Source: Ceratothoa steindachneri
Lineage: Eukaryota; Arthropoda; Malacostraca; Isopoda; Cymothoidae
DNA: 64,000 nucleotides
Assembly: GCA_963969495.1 (NCBI GenBank)
Contig: OZ018321.1
Coordinates: 67,593,035-67,657,034 of the forward strand
Direction of reading: 5' to 3'
Shown here one piece after another: positions 20,530 to 32,881 of the stretch (positions are counted from its first letter, which is position 1; each line of letters opens with the position of its first letter). The position numbers were made by a program, and so were the translations under genes. Below the pieces are notes generated by a model. The model was given only the letters and a program-made list of their open reading frames with translations. It did not search any database and was not told the origin of the DNA.

Positions 20530-23100
20530 ATTCCATACTCTTCCACTTCCTCTACTTCTTGACTTTTTTTAAGTATCTACGAAACATTTTGCTTTAGATG
20601 CCCCTCTACAGTTTAGACTTACAAAAAAACAACAACATCTAGCTATCCCTGCCATTCTATTACCTTTTCCCTATTCCTGCAAGGAGGGCCAATTTTAAAG
20701 TGCGCATCTTCTGACAAGGGGCTAAGAAACGCAGAATTATTTATATAGTTAAATAGTTACAGGGAGCCAGCAAAGACTACTTAGTCCAGTTAAATGCTAG
20801 TCCCATTCTATATTATGTACTAAGTACATGGCTCGTAGCCATGACATGCAGTCCACCTAAGAGAAGGATAAATCTGATTTCAAAACCCTGGATATCCTGG
20901 CTCCAAGCGCCACACTCCGGTGGCGCCTTCTCTATTCACCAGTCAGCTTTCCTCCATTCATCCTTTGTCGTGAGGGGAATTCATCTATGGCAACAGGTAG
21001 ATGAGAGGCGAAGGGTGAGTATAAACGGACATATACCTCGATTGTCTCCTCTACTCCACCTCTCTTTATGGACAGTGGGAACATGCTCAAGTTAGTAGAG
21101 CACTGCGCTTGGGAAGTCTTTGTGAAGTGCCCAAGTATACCCCACTCAATTTCTGCTTCATGTCTGCTATAGCAGAACAAGGGGTCATTACGCCATACGC
21201 ATTTAAGTCAAGTCAAGATAGATATTGGAGAAAGTCATTTTCAAATACGTTATTTTTTTAATGTATTTCATTTGCCATAGACAATATCATATTTTAATGT
21301 TCTTAGTCTATTGTTGTGAATCCTTAGTACATATTATTATGTGAAAATGTAACGTGATATGTGTAATTTAGTATCAGATCAAAATAAGCACACTTGAATT
21401 GATTGTTATTTGTTATGGTGTTATTTATAATATAAGTGAAAGTTTCTTACTTAATTACACTTTGTCCCAACTCATCATCCAAATATAAGTTAAGCGGAAA
21501 TTTACTACCTTAATATCTATGAGTTAAGGTTAAACTTGACGCCCATCATTATATTTCCATCCCAGTTGCTGAAAATAAAAAAAAAACAATAAACAAATAT
21601 TAGACAACATTACAAAATTATAAATAATAATTCTTTTTATTTTGTTAGTTTTTTAAAGGAGCCCTTTACATTTTCAACGTGTTTAAACCTATTAGGCAGT
21701 TTGTAGGCAAGTGTACACGCAATACTGTGGCGCATTTAGATTCTTAATCTTGCTACCAGTAGAAACTGCACGCCTTCTCTCGTCACCAGCCAGCTTTCCT
21801 CCATTCATCCTCTGTCGTGGATAGGAAGGAGAGGCTAGCTGGTTCATCAGTCCTTCATGGCTCCGGTTTGTGCAATAAGGTTTTTTAACATGTCAGCATT
21901 TTTTCATCTTTTTCTCTTTCCACCCCTCCCTCCATCTCTTTTTTACCTACGTATCCTTTAACGGACTCAAAAGGTGAGGACCGGCGACATTTGAAAGATT
22001 GTGTTCCCTAGGGGTACCAACACACCGCAGTTTGCCTTCCCTGTGCAATGGCTGTAGGAGGATCTGAGACTATCCATCTTCCACGCATTTTCTTTCACAG
22101 CTTTCTTTACAGTTCTCTCCTTACCATTTTTCCTCCTGATGAAGTATTGTTGGTAGGGCGCTGAAATTCGAAAAAAGAAATAAGGCAAATAGTTAGGAAA
22201 ATATATGATGAAACCTCAAGTGAATTTGCATTATAAAATTGTTTATATATTTCTTTCGTGACGTTTTGAGCCAACTATTTTGCGTCATTCGGTAGCAGAC
22301 AAGCACGTGATATAGCTTGGCATAGCGTGAACTTGAGCACTCGGTACTTTGTGTTTAAGTGATTACAAGTGTTAAGTCATCAACTGGATTGAATCTGTTC
22401 CACCGAATAGTATTTATGCGAATACACATGAATGATGCGTGGTTGCGAAAGTGGTACTTGTAAGAGATGAGGAGCCAATTCGGAAATGATTGATGTTTCA
22501 GCTCAACAGAATGCAGTGGCAGAGTGTAGATATAGGTAATAAATATGGTTATTTATAGAAATGGACAAATATTCATTGTATAGATGTAGCTTCCTTCCTT
22601 TGAATATGGGATAGAGAGGTTGAATGTATGTTCTGGCTCCAGTCCTTAGAGGTCTTTTTTTTTGTCTAGGAATGGAGTCTTTTTGCATGTTCTTCAGGGC
22701 TTGCTTCTTAATCTTTTGTATGGTTGACCCATGCCTAAATGAAATTATGTTTGGGGGAATAAAAATAGAGTGAAGAATAATAAGTGAATGAAAGAGCCAT
22801 TTTCTTTACTGCAGTGTAATAGGACTATTTCTGCTAACCGTGGATTTCTAATTTTGTCCCTCAATATTTTTTGATACTTAGGGTATTTCAGCATTTCTAT
22901 TCTGGTTTACTTCCTGGAAAACTTGTCTACTGCCTTTGGTAACTGTCTTTTTAACTTAATAATTTTCTTTTATAGTTACCCTACATAGTTGACTCTAATC
23001 CTCCACTTAGTCATATATTTCCCTACCTTTTTCTATAAAATTAAAACGAATCAATGAATTTGTAAACCCTTCCCAGATTTCATTCCCTTCCTCTTTTACT
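20530..23100. other. Gene-free stretch holding one dispersed repeat pair
   Basis: AT-rich DNA with no coding frame I can support. The only structure noted is the 49-bp repeat listed separately. Confidence 0.5.
20924..21820 (+). repeat. 49-bp direct repeat pair, 848 bp apart
   Basis: GCCTTCTCTATTCACCAGTC at 20924 and GCCTTCTCTCGTCACCAGCC at 21772 begin two near-identical stretches, both continuing AGCTTTCCTCCATTCATCC and ending TGTCGTG (20924-20972; 21772-21820). They may mark two copies of a dispersed element or the edges of an insertion. Confidence 0.6.
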
Positions 23101-23125
23101 CTTGAAATATTTCTTTGTCATAAGC

Positions 23126-23470
23126 CTCGCTGCCCTTTTCTCACCTACCCAGGAGTATATTTTATTCCATGATGGTGGTTGCTCAGATTTTTATGTCGGC
23201 AAAACGGGCCGCTTAAAATGCCAAACCCCACCGAACATAGTGGTGACCTTCCCCAGGAAAATTAGCTCTCGACCGTTGGAAACCACTCTACATAGAGTCT
23301 AAAACTACCACATCGACTTCGATAAATCAAAAATTATCTTAAAATGCAATACAACAATCAAAAGGAAAATAGTTGAAGCAGCACATCCGTGAAATCTATA
23401 ATTTTAGTCATTATGAAGAAAATTTCTCTTAAAGTCCCTTCATCCAAAACTTGTTTGTTAAACACATAAC
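23126..23470 (+). pseudogene. Penelope-like GIY-YIG endonuclease remnant
   Basis: The plus strand reads CSDFYVGKTGRLKCQ, where Penelope nucleases have C-x2-FYVGKT-x-R-L, the core of the GIY-YIG fold. After a short gap it continues YHIDFDKSKII, matching the GH-x-IDFD segment. Near 23365 comes RKIVEAAHP, matching R-x2-ES/EA-x-H in the C-terminal helix. These are in the right order and spacing over about 350 bases, with stops between them. The domain nicks DNA for target-primed insertion. No matching reverse transcriptase lies immediately upstream, so this is a 5'-truncated remnant. Confidence 0.7.
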
Positions 23471-23479
23471 CAATAAATT

Positions 23480-24119
23480 AAAATTAAGCGACCTACCTGA
23501 TTGGAATTACCCCTCCCCTTTATTGCTAGTTTTGTCGACAATAATTTAATTTTTAATATTTAATTTTAATTTGGCTGACATATCACTTTTGTATCATACA
23601 ATTTTTACTCTCTCCTTGAAAAAATAAGGGCTTTTGGAAATAAATTTGAACTCAATAACTCCCTTCTGTTATTATTATTGTACTTTTGATGGAAGTCAGT
23701 CATTTCAAACTTCCCTCTTAAGTAAATAATTCTACATAACACTATATATATTTTAACTTGAAAATATTCGAGGATAATTCCTAAGATTCCTTTAAAAAGT
23801 TAAGGAATGCAATGTTTGTTAGTTTAATTCCACAGCTCTGCCTTTGAAAAAGAAATAATTGTTGTCAACGTTTTTAGAAACTGATTGTTAAGTATTTCAA
23901 TCCACTGAATCCAAATCTGGAATTGTTTTTTTTTTTCAATCAGGTTAAGTTATTTTGCAACAACCATTTTTTAAATATTAATAAGGTTATTTTTAAAGGT
24001 AAAATTTGAATAAAACTGTGAAATAGAACACCTTTAGTGATACAATTGCAATAATTTGTGATAATTTACAATTGAATAAAAGGAAAATAAAAAGAGGCAT
24101 TACTTAGAAAAAAGAAGAT
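23480..24119. other. Gene-free AT-rich stretch
   Basis: No frame or repeat that I can support. Confidence 0.5.
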
Positions 24120-25620
24120 TTTAGAGATTTATTTTGTGTTTTTATACTGTTGAATCCATTTTAAAAAACCAAACAAAAGTTTGATAGCATATTAATGTAC
24201 CATCATCTCTGGTATCTTTCACACATGTACTCAATGTCCTGATGGAACCTTTTCCCTTTCCCTCAACTAATTTTCACAATTTACTGGGTAGACAAAATGC
24301 GATCTTATAAAGTGGAATTTTACAGACCTTCTCACTCCTAAGATTTAAAAGTTTTGTAGTAATATTTCTACAATTGTTTGATACTCTGAACTTCAATGAT
24401 TCCAGGGAAAATTAAGAGAAAGTGCTTTGAAAGATTGCCATGAAGTTTTCCATGCCTCCCTCATAACTTCTGCGAAACCAGTGTCTTTCATTAGCAACCT
24501 TATTTAAGAACCATCAAAAATACCTGCAGTTAATTTTGCATCACTAACTTTTGGAAAAATGTTTGACCCACCTATCCTAAAATGTTTGGCTTTCATATTT
24601 TAATGCTTTTACCAAACTTCATATTAATCCTAATTTTATGTAAACGGGCGGAAGTAAAATTTTATTAGGATTGACTATGGGCTGATATATCGCACTATGA
24701 CAAACAAGATTAAATGAAGGTCGAGATGGCCATTCTTCTTGCTCATAGTGCTCCTCGCTGCCTTTACTATCCCATAACAAGAGGAAGCAGAAATATTTTG
24801 TGTGGTCACCTTGCATTTTTAGTATTAAAGACACGACCTGAAATTAAATTCTTCTCTGAAATCGGAATAAATCTAACAAATTTAATGAAAGCTGTCGTGG
24901 TTTACGGCCTAGAACGTATGTACGCTTGCTCCGTGCATGAGTAGCTCTGTTCCACTTTTCTCTAAGTTTTTTAATTGTATTCTTTAACCAGGAAGGATTC
25001 GTGTTATCAAATAACTATTGGCCCATGTGGAGCGTAACAGTTGACGCTGTATAAACAAACTAGCGTCTGGTTGTCCTCATGATATTTATTTCCCCATAAA
25101 AACCTAAAATTTTTATATATCGGAGATACCATTTTTTGTCTTTTAAATGAAACTTATTTGAAAATAATTTAATTTAAATTAGGTGAATGTTCTTAGATAA
25201 ATAACTATAATGTTCTAATGAAAAATCTTTATTTTTAAATAAATAAAGATTTATGTATTTCTTACCTTTAGACTCCACTAATCTTGCATCATGGGGATTG
25301 AGCTTCAGAGCATAGAGTAAAGTCTTCATGTTTTCCTAATTCTCAATTAATTGAACAATGTGCAAATGGAACAGATGCTACTTTATTTCCTATTTATAAA
25401 AGTACAGTCTTTAAGCTTATGGTATTTTTGTGACTGGAGAAAAACTTTCGAAACTTTTTATCTCTGCTGGGGTACCAGTAATATGTTGTTTTTGTAGCTA
25501 GTAAATTATTTTTACAAAGTCTCGAATCAAGTTACTGGTCTGACTCTTGATAAACCTAAGTCTCTGTTTAAGTCGATCCGTTGGGCTTGATTAAAATGAG
25601 TAGGTTAGTTTAATTCTAAA
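24120..25620 (-). pseudogene. Decayed member of a multi-copy uncharacterised gene family
   Basis: On the minus strand, from 25620 down, mixed frames give DLNRDLGLSRVRPVT, ISLKTVLL, GNKVASVPFAHC and ENMKTLLYALKLNPHD. After a solo LTR (25098-24893) come FIPISEKN, KYFCFLLLWDSKGSEEHYEQ, EWPSRPSFNLVCHSA and NPNKILLPPVYIKLGLI. SYQSFKALS-like and SVKFHF pieces follow, then GKRFHQDIEYMCERYQR. This order, with CFLCLWDSR, NKILLPPLHIKLGLMK and GERFHQDI as landmarks, matches a long uncharacterised protein that I recall as multi-copy in arthropod genomes. Its function is unknown and it may itself be element-derived. Stops, frameshifts and the LTR insertion show it is dead. Confidence 0.65.
24893..25098 (-). 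repeat. Solo LTR of family A
   Basis: TGTCGTGG to TTTCCCCATA, 206 bp, matching both halves of the LTR at 1650-2997 without its insertion. The flanks AAAGC and AAACC may be an imperfect 5-bp target duplication. It breaks the decayed gene around it. No internal element sequence is present, so it probably formed by LTR-LTR recombination. Confidence 0.7.
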
Positions 25621-26170
25621 CTTGAAAGCATAAATGATGAATAGGTTCCATTCCTCCATATTCCTCATCACTCACTTTACAAATTTCCAGATTAAGTGGG
25701 GATGCAATAAAAATCTTAGCTATTAAGTCAGTGAGGCAAAAATAACAATGACACATAACCTTTAACTTCTCGCCATTGCATCAGTATAACAAAAGGTAGT
25801 GAATTGATTTTGCCCTTACTCCATCTTCTTAGATTTTTAACACACGTGTTATAGCAGTAATAAGAAGAAATCTTTCTATCTTGATCCCCTAATTTCACCC
25901 CAAATTATGACGGGCAACTTCTTTTCGCAAAGGACGTTATTTTCGATTGATTTCCAGGCAATGTTACTTGCCTGCAGATCAAATAAAACCTATTGGGGTC
26001 ATTTTTGCATTTTCTATTCATTTGTAAAATCTTCTGGAATAAATAAAGAAAAATGAAACAATTATAATTCAGATATAAATTAGCAGTAATGAAACTATTT
26101 AAATAAAATTATTTTAGAATAGTAGGTGTAGATTTATAGTCGCGAGTGAATTTTCATTTCACTATGTCAG
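25621..26170. other. Gene-free stretch
   Basis: No frame or repeat that I can support. Confidence 0.4.
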
Positions 26171-26174
26171 TCGA

Positions 26175-26500
26175 TTGGTGTCCATTTTGCCTTTTTTTTG
26201 TTTTTGTAATAACATTCTAACTATTCATCTGATTCTAACGAAATTTGAAAACCCTATGTTGTTTAATATTCTCTTTTCAATTTCCATTAATACCAAAGTC
26301 CTGCTAATTTCAGCCCTGAAATTATTTTGCTTTGGCAATAACATCATAACAATTCAGCCGATTCTAACGAAATTCCAAACCATTATGTTGGTTTACATTC
26401 TCTTTCGAATGAGATAATTGCCAAAGTCCTCCAAAGCTAGCACGGAAATTACTCTGTTTTGGAAAAAACATCATAACTATTCGGCTGATACTCTGTAGCC
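26175..26500 (+). repeat. Satellite array, ~126-bp unit (left array)
   Basis: About two and a half units. The anchor AACATCATAACTATTC (with variants) falls at 26211, 26340 and 26467, followed each time by GATTCTAACGAAATT or a variant and, in the first two, by CAAAGTCCT. The same unit recurs at 39680-40210. Confidence 0.85.
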
Positions 26501-26509
26501 TAGACTAAG

Positions 26510-27640
26510 CTAGTCTTTACTCCGCTAGGCAACACCGTAAGGGGCACGGCGATTTGCCTTCCTAGTCGCCGTGCTGACGGGACTCAGCGCCCCGTCCGGC
26601 CCCAAAAGAGCCTCTTCTCCTTCTTCCAGACACCCTGTATTTCTCCCCTACTTCCTCACTTCCCATACAACCTCTCCCATAACTTTCTCTGGCCGGCCAC
26701 TATTTTCTCAGGGTAGATGCTGACCTCCTTCTCAGCCATCTATCCCAGATCGGGGCTGAGGGAGGAGGGGACATTGTTCCCTAACATCTGAGCTCCGGTT
26801 TGGGATGGTAGTTTTTAACAACCTGCTTTATCCTCACCCATGCCTTTCTCACATGCCTTTTCCTTCTCTCTTCACTATCCATTTTTTTTGACCGCGTGCC
26901 TAAGGTGGAGCCACCATGTCACCAGGCAGGAGGGGTGGCCATAAATGGCGGCACCTGGCTCTGCCAGTACCATAGCACCCCTCTCAGAGCAGGCCACTGC
27001 GAGGGATGATTAGTGTTTGCTTCCCGTGAAAAATAGGGTCACCATGCCCAATGATGATAAAATAAATAATCTCCCCTCAATTTCCCATCGTTCATCGTCG
27101 GAGCTGCCCTCGGGCAGCTCTACAGAAAAAAAATGGAGGCCCCCACCCTCTGTGCTATCACAAGGGACCCACCAAATCTCTAACCGGAGAGGAGGCTTAC
27201 TCCTCTCCTTCGCATACGGGTGTAGGAGACTCCCAAACACCCCCTTGTCTGGATGTGACTTCTGGCACCTCCCTGTTTCCAGCGGCACTCTCCCCTTTAC
27301 TTTCCAAAGAGACTACTAAGAAAGCCAGCAGGCAGCCTATTGCTGACCACTCCCCATTGAAGCAGCTCGGTAAGGCAAACCCCCTTAGGGGGGAGAGGAA
27401 AGCCAGGCCCGTTCTTTCGCTTCCCTCATAAGAACTGCTGGCTAGAATATTAAACCTCGCGGGGGTCAAAGCCTGTGCCTTGCAAGACTCGACTTGTAAC
27501 ACCGCTGCTAATGGGACCTGTAATGTCCTGGGGGAGGGGAAGGGGATGGCTTACTAAAGGCCCTTTCCGAGATAGACATGGTCATTAAAGCAACCCAGCC
27601 TGAGAAGCTAGGGCCTTCGGTGGGACCCAATCCCGGCTCG
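26510..27640 (+). mobile_element. I-type LINE, 5' fragment (third copy)
   Basis: Matches the minus-strand I-type copy from its 5' leader (10620) through the first part of ORF1. It ends abruptly at 27640 where the GGCTA-type repeat begins. Only the 5' end is kept, the opposite of normal LINE truncation. Confidence 0.75.
27044..27630 (+). pseudogene. I-type ORF1, N-terminal part
   Basis: The ATG at 27044 gives MPNDDKINNLPSISHRSSSE, the same start as the minus copy at 10057. The chain is rich in Ser, Pro and Lys, as expected for the disordered N-terminus of a LINE ORF1. It passes through LLLSFAYG and, after a frameshift, KKASRQPIAD and LRGERKARPVLSLP. It has no zinc knuckle because the fragment ends first. 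RNA binding by ORF1 is known for the family, and nothing here could work alone. Confidence 0.65.
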
Positions 27641-27860
27641 GCAATACTCTGATATACTATACTATACTAACTAGGATAGGGAAGGGTAGGGTAGGGTATA
27701 TTAGGCTATGATATACTCTACTAGGCTATGCTAGTCTAGGCTAGAATATGCTAACTGGGCTATGATAGAATAGAATATACTAGGCAAGACTCCAGTGAAC
27801 TAGGCTAAGCAAGGGTATACTAGACTAGGGTAAGCTAAGCGAGGCTAGACTAATTTTTAA
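27641..27860 (+). repeat. Degenerate GGCTA/CTATACTA repeat, block 1
   Basis: Loosely repeated TAGGCTA, CTATACTA and GCTAGG words with no fixed unit length. Blocks 2 (31141-31646) and 3 (39381-39670) have the same texture. Confidence 0.75.
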
Positions 27861-28069
27861 TATATTCTTATTTGAGATAATGAACACAAAATTCTTGTGG
27901 GAAAAGCCTAGCGGCCATGAATTTAAAAACAAGCTCCCACATAACATAATGTCCATATGTCAAGTAAGAAAGTTTGAATGCTAGAAGAAGGAAATTGAAA
28001 TGTGTAAATAAATAAATAAATTAGTTTAACATTATTAAAATCAAATCAATATTGAAATTATGAGGCAGT

Positions 28070-30690
28070 AGCACCCACCCTTAATCTAACAATGCAACCT
28101 CGTTTGAAGATATTAAGATTTTCCTGCATAACTTCTGCAGGAATATCATTCTACTGCTTTGCCTTTCTTGGTAAAAAGCACCGCTAAACTGAGAAGTGCG
28201 GCAGCGGGGAATGCATAGTGCATGTTGTCCATCCACAAACCTTGTTGCTCTAGCAAGAGGCAGTGGTTCAGGAATTTAAAATGATAGTGGCAATTCTCTA
28301 CTGAAGTAGTATTTATGGAATATCGACAAACACGAAATCATCCGGCGATGTTACAAGGAACCTGCCTCCACGACAACCCTATCTAAGAGAGACAGATCTC
28401 TGGCAGATGTGGATATCCAAACTGGATATCCACAGATACATTTCAAAGATGCTTCTCAAAAGTCAGGTGAGAATGATCGTTAGGGATTCGGACTCAACAA
28501 GAAGTGTATCTCCAACACAGAGTGGAGGATGAGGCGGCTCATTGTTAGAAGAGCTACTAACCAAGAGGTTTTTAGTTTTACTTGAATTAAGCGTAATACC
28601 CAAACGATCATACCATTTCCATATTTTTTCTTAAATCACGATTTAGACTCATGGCAACTTGGTTTCTCATTGCTGGACACCTGACTACTTCCACAAGTGT
28701 AGTATCATCTGCATACTGAACAACCTTGTTTTCAAGACCTTGTACCAAATCACTTGTGTATCCTAAAAACAACAAAGGCTCAAGAACACTACTTTGTGGA
28801 ACTCCAGACACAACACGTCTAGGTTCACTGAAAACTCCATCTAAGAAAACACGTTGCTGCCGATCTATTAAAAAGACGTTGAGTAGTCCTAGGATGTAGC
28901 CACCTATTCCAAGATTTTTTAGTTGAAAAGCAAGTTCTTTATGGTTAACACGATCAAAAGCAGCACTAAAATCAATTTGAACTAATCTAGATTCAAAACC
29001 CTTTTCAAGATTATCTTGCTTACTTGAAGTAAAATCTAAAACGGCCTCACAAGTACCCAACTGCCTCCTATATGCATACTGACTTCTAGCTAGTAAGCCA
29101 TTCGACTCCAGGCATATATACAAGTGCCTAAATATCAGCTTCTCAGCAACCTTAGAGAGCACAGAAGTATTGAAATAGGCCCATATTAACTACAATCCGC
29201 AGATAACATGCCCTTGGGAATAGGCACAACATTGGGCAATTTACGATTATCAGGAAAGGTGCTTGGTTGGAATAAAATTCTATATAATATACTTAACTTA
29301 GGTGCAAAATCAGTAGATATATTTTTAAAAAATAAATGGAAAAACTTTTCGAGTTCAACTCCGCCCCAGCCGTCGAGACTGTCAAGTATCTTTTTTACAT
29401 CCCTTGCACGAAAAGCAAACCCAGTTAAACGAGGCTCAGGATGGCAAGTGTCAGGGAGAGGAACTCGGTTAACTGACTGCTTGGCTTGAAACCTCGATGG
29501 AGTAACTCTGCCTTTTCTTTTGCACTAGTTGCTAGCTTTCCATTTAGCAAAAGAAGTGGTGGAATGGTAGAAGTGTTAGAGTAAAAAATAGCAGATTTTA
29601 ATTTAGTCCACCACAAATGAGGTTGTCTGATCTCTGCCTAGTTACTCTTAGGACTAACATCATATAATCTTTCATCCTGATAGTAAATTCTGTTGGCAGT
29701 ACGCCGAGACTGAACAAAGATCTGGAAGTTTTCTCGCGTCCGATTATGCATCCATGTATTAAATTTTGTTTGTATATCATGGTAGGGTCATCTACAGGAT
29801 TCATCAAACCATGGCTGGTCATTTGCACGAATCCTGATAATTCTACTGGTAACTTTCCTGGCCAAAACTGTAGATAAGATATCATTTACCTTAGCCATTG
29901 GATGTGGGTCAGATATTGCATCCGAAATATTCAAGGTTTGACAACTCTCTTCACAACCAACCCAATCAGCTCGAGATTTAAGCCAAACTCTTTTGTTTAT
30001 CGTGGCATTTGGGGTATGGTGATTAACAGAGCTGTCCATTAAAATGGAACAATGAGCTGATGTCCCTAATTTTCAAAGACCTTTGCATTTACAGCAGCTG
30101 GAGCATCTGTGAACAGAAGATCTAGTATATTACTTGAAATATTGGTGGGTTCCTAAATCATCTGGAGACACTCAGTAGCAGTGCAAAATTCATAAGCTGA
30201 CCTACCATGCTGATCAGTTACATCAGAATTGAGCCATTCTTCATGCTTTGCATTACAATCCCCACTAATTACAAAACCAGATTTCCTATCTGTTGATTGA
30301 GCCAAGGCAATACCATCTAAAAGAGTCATAAATAGAGACATCATGTCCTGGGATATGGTACAACGCAAATATATATATATTATAATATTTACTATAAATC
30401 TTAAAACATAAAACTTAATGACACCTATATTCTAAATTGTTTTGGCGAGAAATTGGTAGGCCAGACCTCGAAAATACTGCCATACCCTAAGCTCTTGGCG
30501 TATTTCGACGAGAAATAAAATCAAGGTCATAAAACCCTGGAATAAGGAATTCTGAATTAAATTTATTACTTGTCATCGGGGTTCTCTGCAAGGAAAAGAA
30601 TGTCATAATTCTTTGCATGAGCCTGAAGATCTAGAAAATTAGATCTTAAACCCCGAATATTAGAATAGAGGACACTACATTTCTTTTAGG
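28070..30690 (-). pseudogene. CR1-type LINE, ORF2 (endonuclease and RT)
   Basis: Read on the minus strand. The endonuclease starts near 30680 with NIRGLRSNFLDLQAHAKNYD and continues with GFYDLDFISRRNTPRA and ISGDCNAKHEEWLNSDVTDQ. The linker has ARKVTSRIIRIRANDQPWFD (about 29840). A frame of 184 residues (29162-28608) then holds the polymerase: LSKVAEKLIFRHLY, VQIDFSAAFDRVNHKELAFQ, SGVPQSSVLEPLLF and QYADDTTLV. The catalytic YADD is intact. The thumb and tail follow in pieces, with an internal deletion: ITLNSSKTKNLLVS, then QWNDIPAEVM near 28130. There is no RNase H, as expected for CR1. Frameshifts elsewhere make it non-functional. It splits the GGCTA repeat between blocks 1 and 2. Confidence 0.88.
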
Positions 30691-31140
30691 GAAAATAAGT
30701 AGCAGGTCCAGGGTTCAACTCAACAACTCCAGAAAGAATCAGAAACAAAGCACCACTAAAAGTTTTAAAACAAAAATATATAATAAAGCAACAAAGGTAA
30801 AACCAACAACAAAGTAAATATACTCAACAAGAACAATATGAACAAAGGATGGAGAAGCAAAAAAAGTCCAAAAGCAATTCCAAAAGAACCAGAAAAACTG
30901 GTCAACATGGCGGAGCAGGGAACCATGCAGGGTAAAATATTCTTAGAATCGCCACAAGATTGGGAAGAATAGGTGTAATGGAATTGGAAAAAAAATAAGG
31001 AAAGATTAATAGAGAAAGATTAAGAATAGAACAAGCTGGAAACCCCACCGAGCAAGCTTGCTCATCTAATCAGCCTACCCTACACACGTTTTGAAAAAAT
31101 CAGGTAAATGATAAGAAGGGAAAGTCAGACACTTGAGTGT
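30691..31140 (-). other. Probable 5' leader or ORF1 end of the CR1-type LINE
   Basis: Purine-rich on the plus strand. No frame recognised. Its position upstream of the LINE endonuclease suggests leader or eroded ORF1. Confidence 0.3.
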
Positions 31141-31646
31141 ACCATCAAGTAGGCTGCGCTAGCCTAGGATATACTCTGCTAGGATAGCTAGGCTATACTT
31201 TGATAAGCTGGGCTAGGCTAGTATACACTTTGGTAAGATAGGCTAGGCTAGTATACACTGTGATAGGCTCAGGTATACTATACTAAGCTACTTTATTCTA
31301 ATATAAACTGTGATAGGCTCAGGTATACTATACTAAGCTACTTTATTCTAATATAAACTATACTAGGCTATGGTATACTAGGCTAATCTAGGGTATGGCA
31401 TTCCAGGCTATTATATGCTATAATATACAAGGCTGGGCTCTACAAGGTTAGTATGCTATGCTATGCAAGGCTATGCTCGACTATACGAAGCTAGACTAGG
31501 CTAGATTATAGTGTACCATGCTAAGCTAGCATAGGCTAGGGTGTGCTAGCCTAGATTATAGTTGGGCTGTTATGCCAAGATATACCATGCTAGAATAGGA
31601 TAGGATATAATCTGCTAAGCTAGGCTATACAAGGATAAGCTAGGCT
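31141..31646 (+). repeat. Degenerate GGCTA/CTATACTA repeat, block 2
   Basis: About 500 bp of the same texture as block 1. It contains a short exact duplication: GATAGGCTCAGGTATACTAT occurs at 31262 and 31310. It ends at the first base of the 5' LTR. Confidence 0.8.
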
Positions 31647-32825
31647 TGTAGAAGTATGCACTAAAATAGCTGTATTTTCCCACCTCTTAAGATATTACTT
31701 CGAGAGAGAAAGCGAGCCGTTCCTTCCCACCACCCCGACTTCACCCTTTTTGGACTTGCTACCAGGTCACTGAGAAATTCACACCGAGGCATGACGCTGA
31801 AATTGAAGGCTACCTCCGTGCCATCTTAATCTTCCCCCTCCCCCTCACAATTCGGGAAATTACTCATTTATTTTGTAGGTTTGCCTCAAACAACTTTTAT
31901 AGCTCCACTCGCTGGTCGTTCGGTCAGATCCGCTGATCCCGGCCTCTTACACTTTCCCGTAAGGACACGCTCGGTTGTCCCAGCCGATAATAAGGGTTCG
32001 AGAAGGCCCCTCTCTTTCTCCCTGTTTTGGAGAAATCCGGGTATATATCAACTCTCCAAGGATTACCTACAGATTCGGTTAGCCGACGCTTCCCCAAAGT
32101 GAGTTCTATCTAACGATGCTCTCTCCCAAGAAGTGTTTAGTGACGGTCGCAAGCCCCGAATGAGCGTGACATCACACTCTTATCTTCCAATCAGGGAGAA
32201 GAGTCTCTTGAGGCAATGTCAGCATTTGCCAACCGGCTTCCAATCAAAGATTAGAGAAGCCGTCCTCTGAAGTTCTTCTGGCGACCTATTGAGGACAAGA
32301 GGCCCGATAGCTCGCTCAATCCGAGTTTGAAGAAGTCACCTCCCCCCTTCGAAGTTCGTCCGGTGACCTTGCGAGGACAAGAGGCCCACATCTCGCTAAA
32401 TCAGAGTTTGGAGAAAGTAGCATCACTCTCTTCGGGTTCCCTGCTACACAAGTTACTAGCCAAGGTCACCAAGAGCTCCCACCCCCCAAGTTCGCGCCAC
32501 TTTACTCTCAAGGATCAAACGAACTAAATCGCTCACAACCGTAAATCTTCCATTATAACCATTTAATAAACTTGGTTATCCAATTAGTATTCGGAACCTA
32601 ATTCCGTCTTATTCATATACCTATATATATCCAAATTTATTGTGTGCCTTTTATTTAGAGTGTATTGATAACCAATTTTTGTCGTTGTATTTGGAATATT
32701 CCTTGGTCCCGCAGCTACAGCTAATTATTCAAATCGCACTCTTAGAACAATAAGAGTTGTGGTTGCGTTGCTTAGCCTACCTTAGTGCTTGTGTGCATAT
32801 ATTCTTGTAGACTTGGCAATACTTC

Positions 32826-32829
<4 letters not shown>
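31647..32829 (+). repeat. 5' LTR of family B
   Basis: Starts TGTAGAAGTATGCACTAAAA and ends near GGCAATACTTCGACA. It aligns along its length with 38171-39380, with many substitutions, so the insertion is old. Inside are two copies of a ~86-bp unit with GAGGACAAGAGGCCC; the 3' LTR has three. About 70 bases near its end are absent from the 3' LTR. Confidence 0.85.

Positions 32830-32878
<49 letters not shown>
32829..32878. repeat. (AT)n microsatellite, 25 units
   Basis: A perfect AT run lying exactly where the 5' LTR ends and the primer-binding site should begin. Confidence 0.95.
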
Positions 32879-32881
<3 letters not shown>

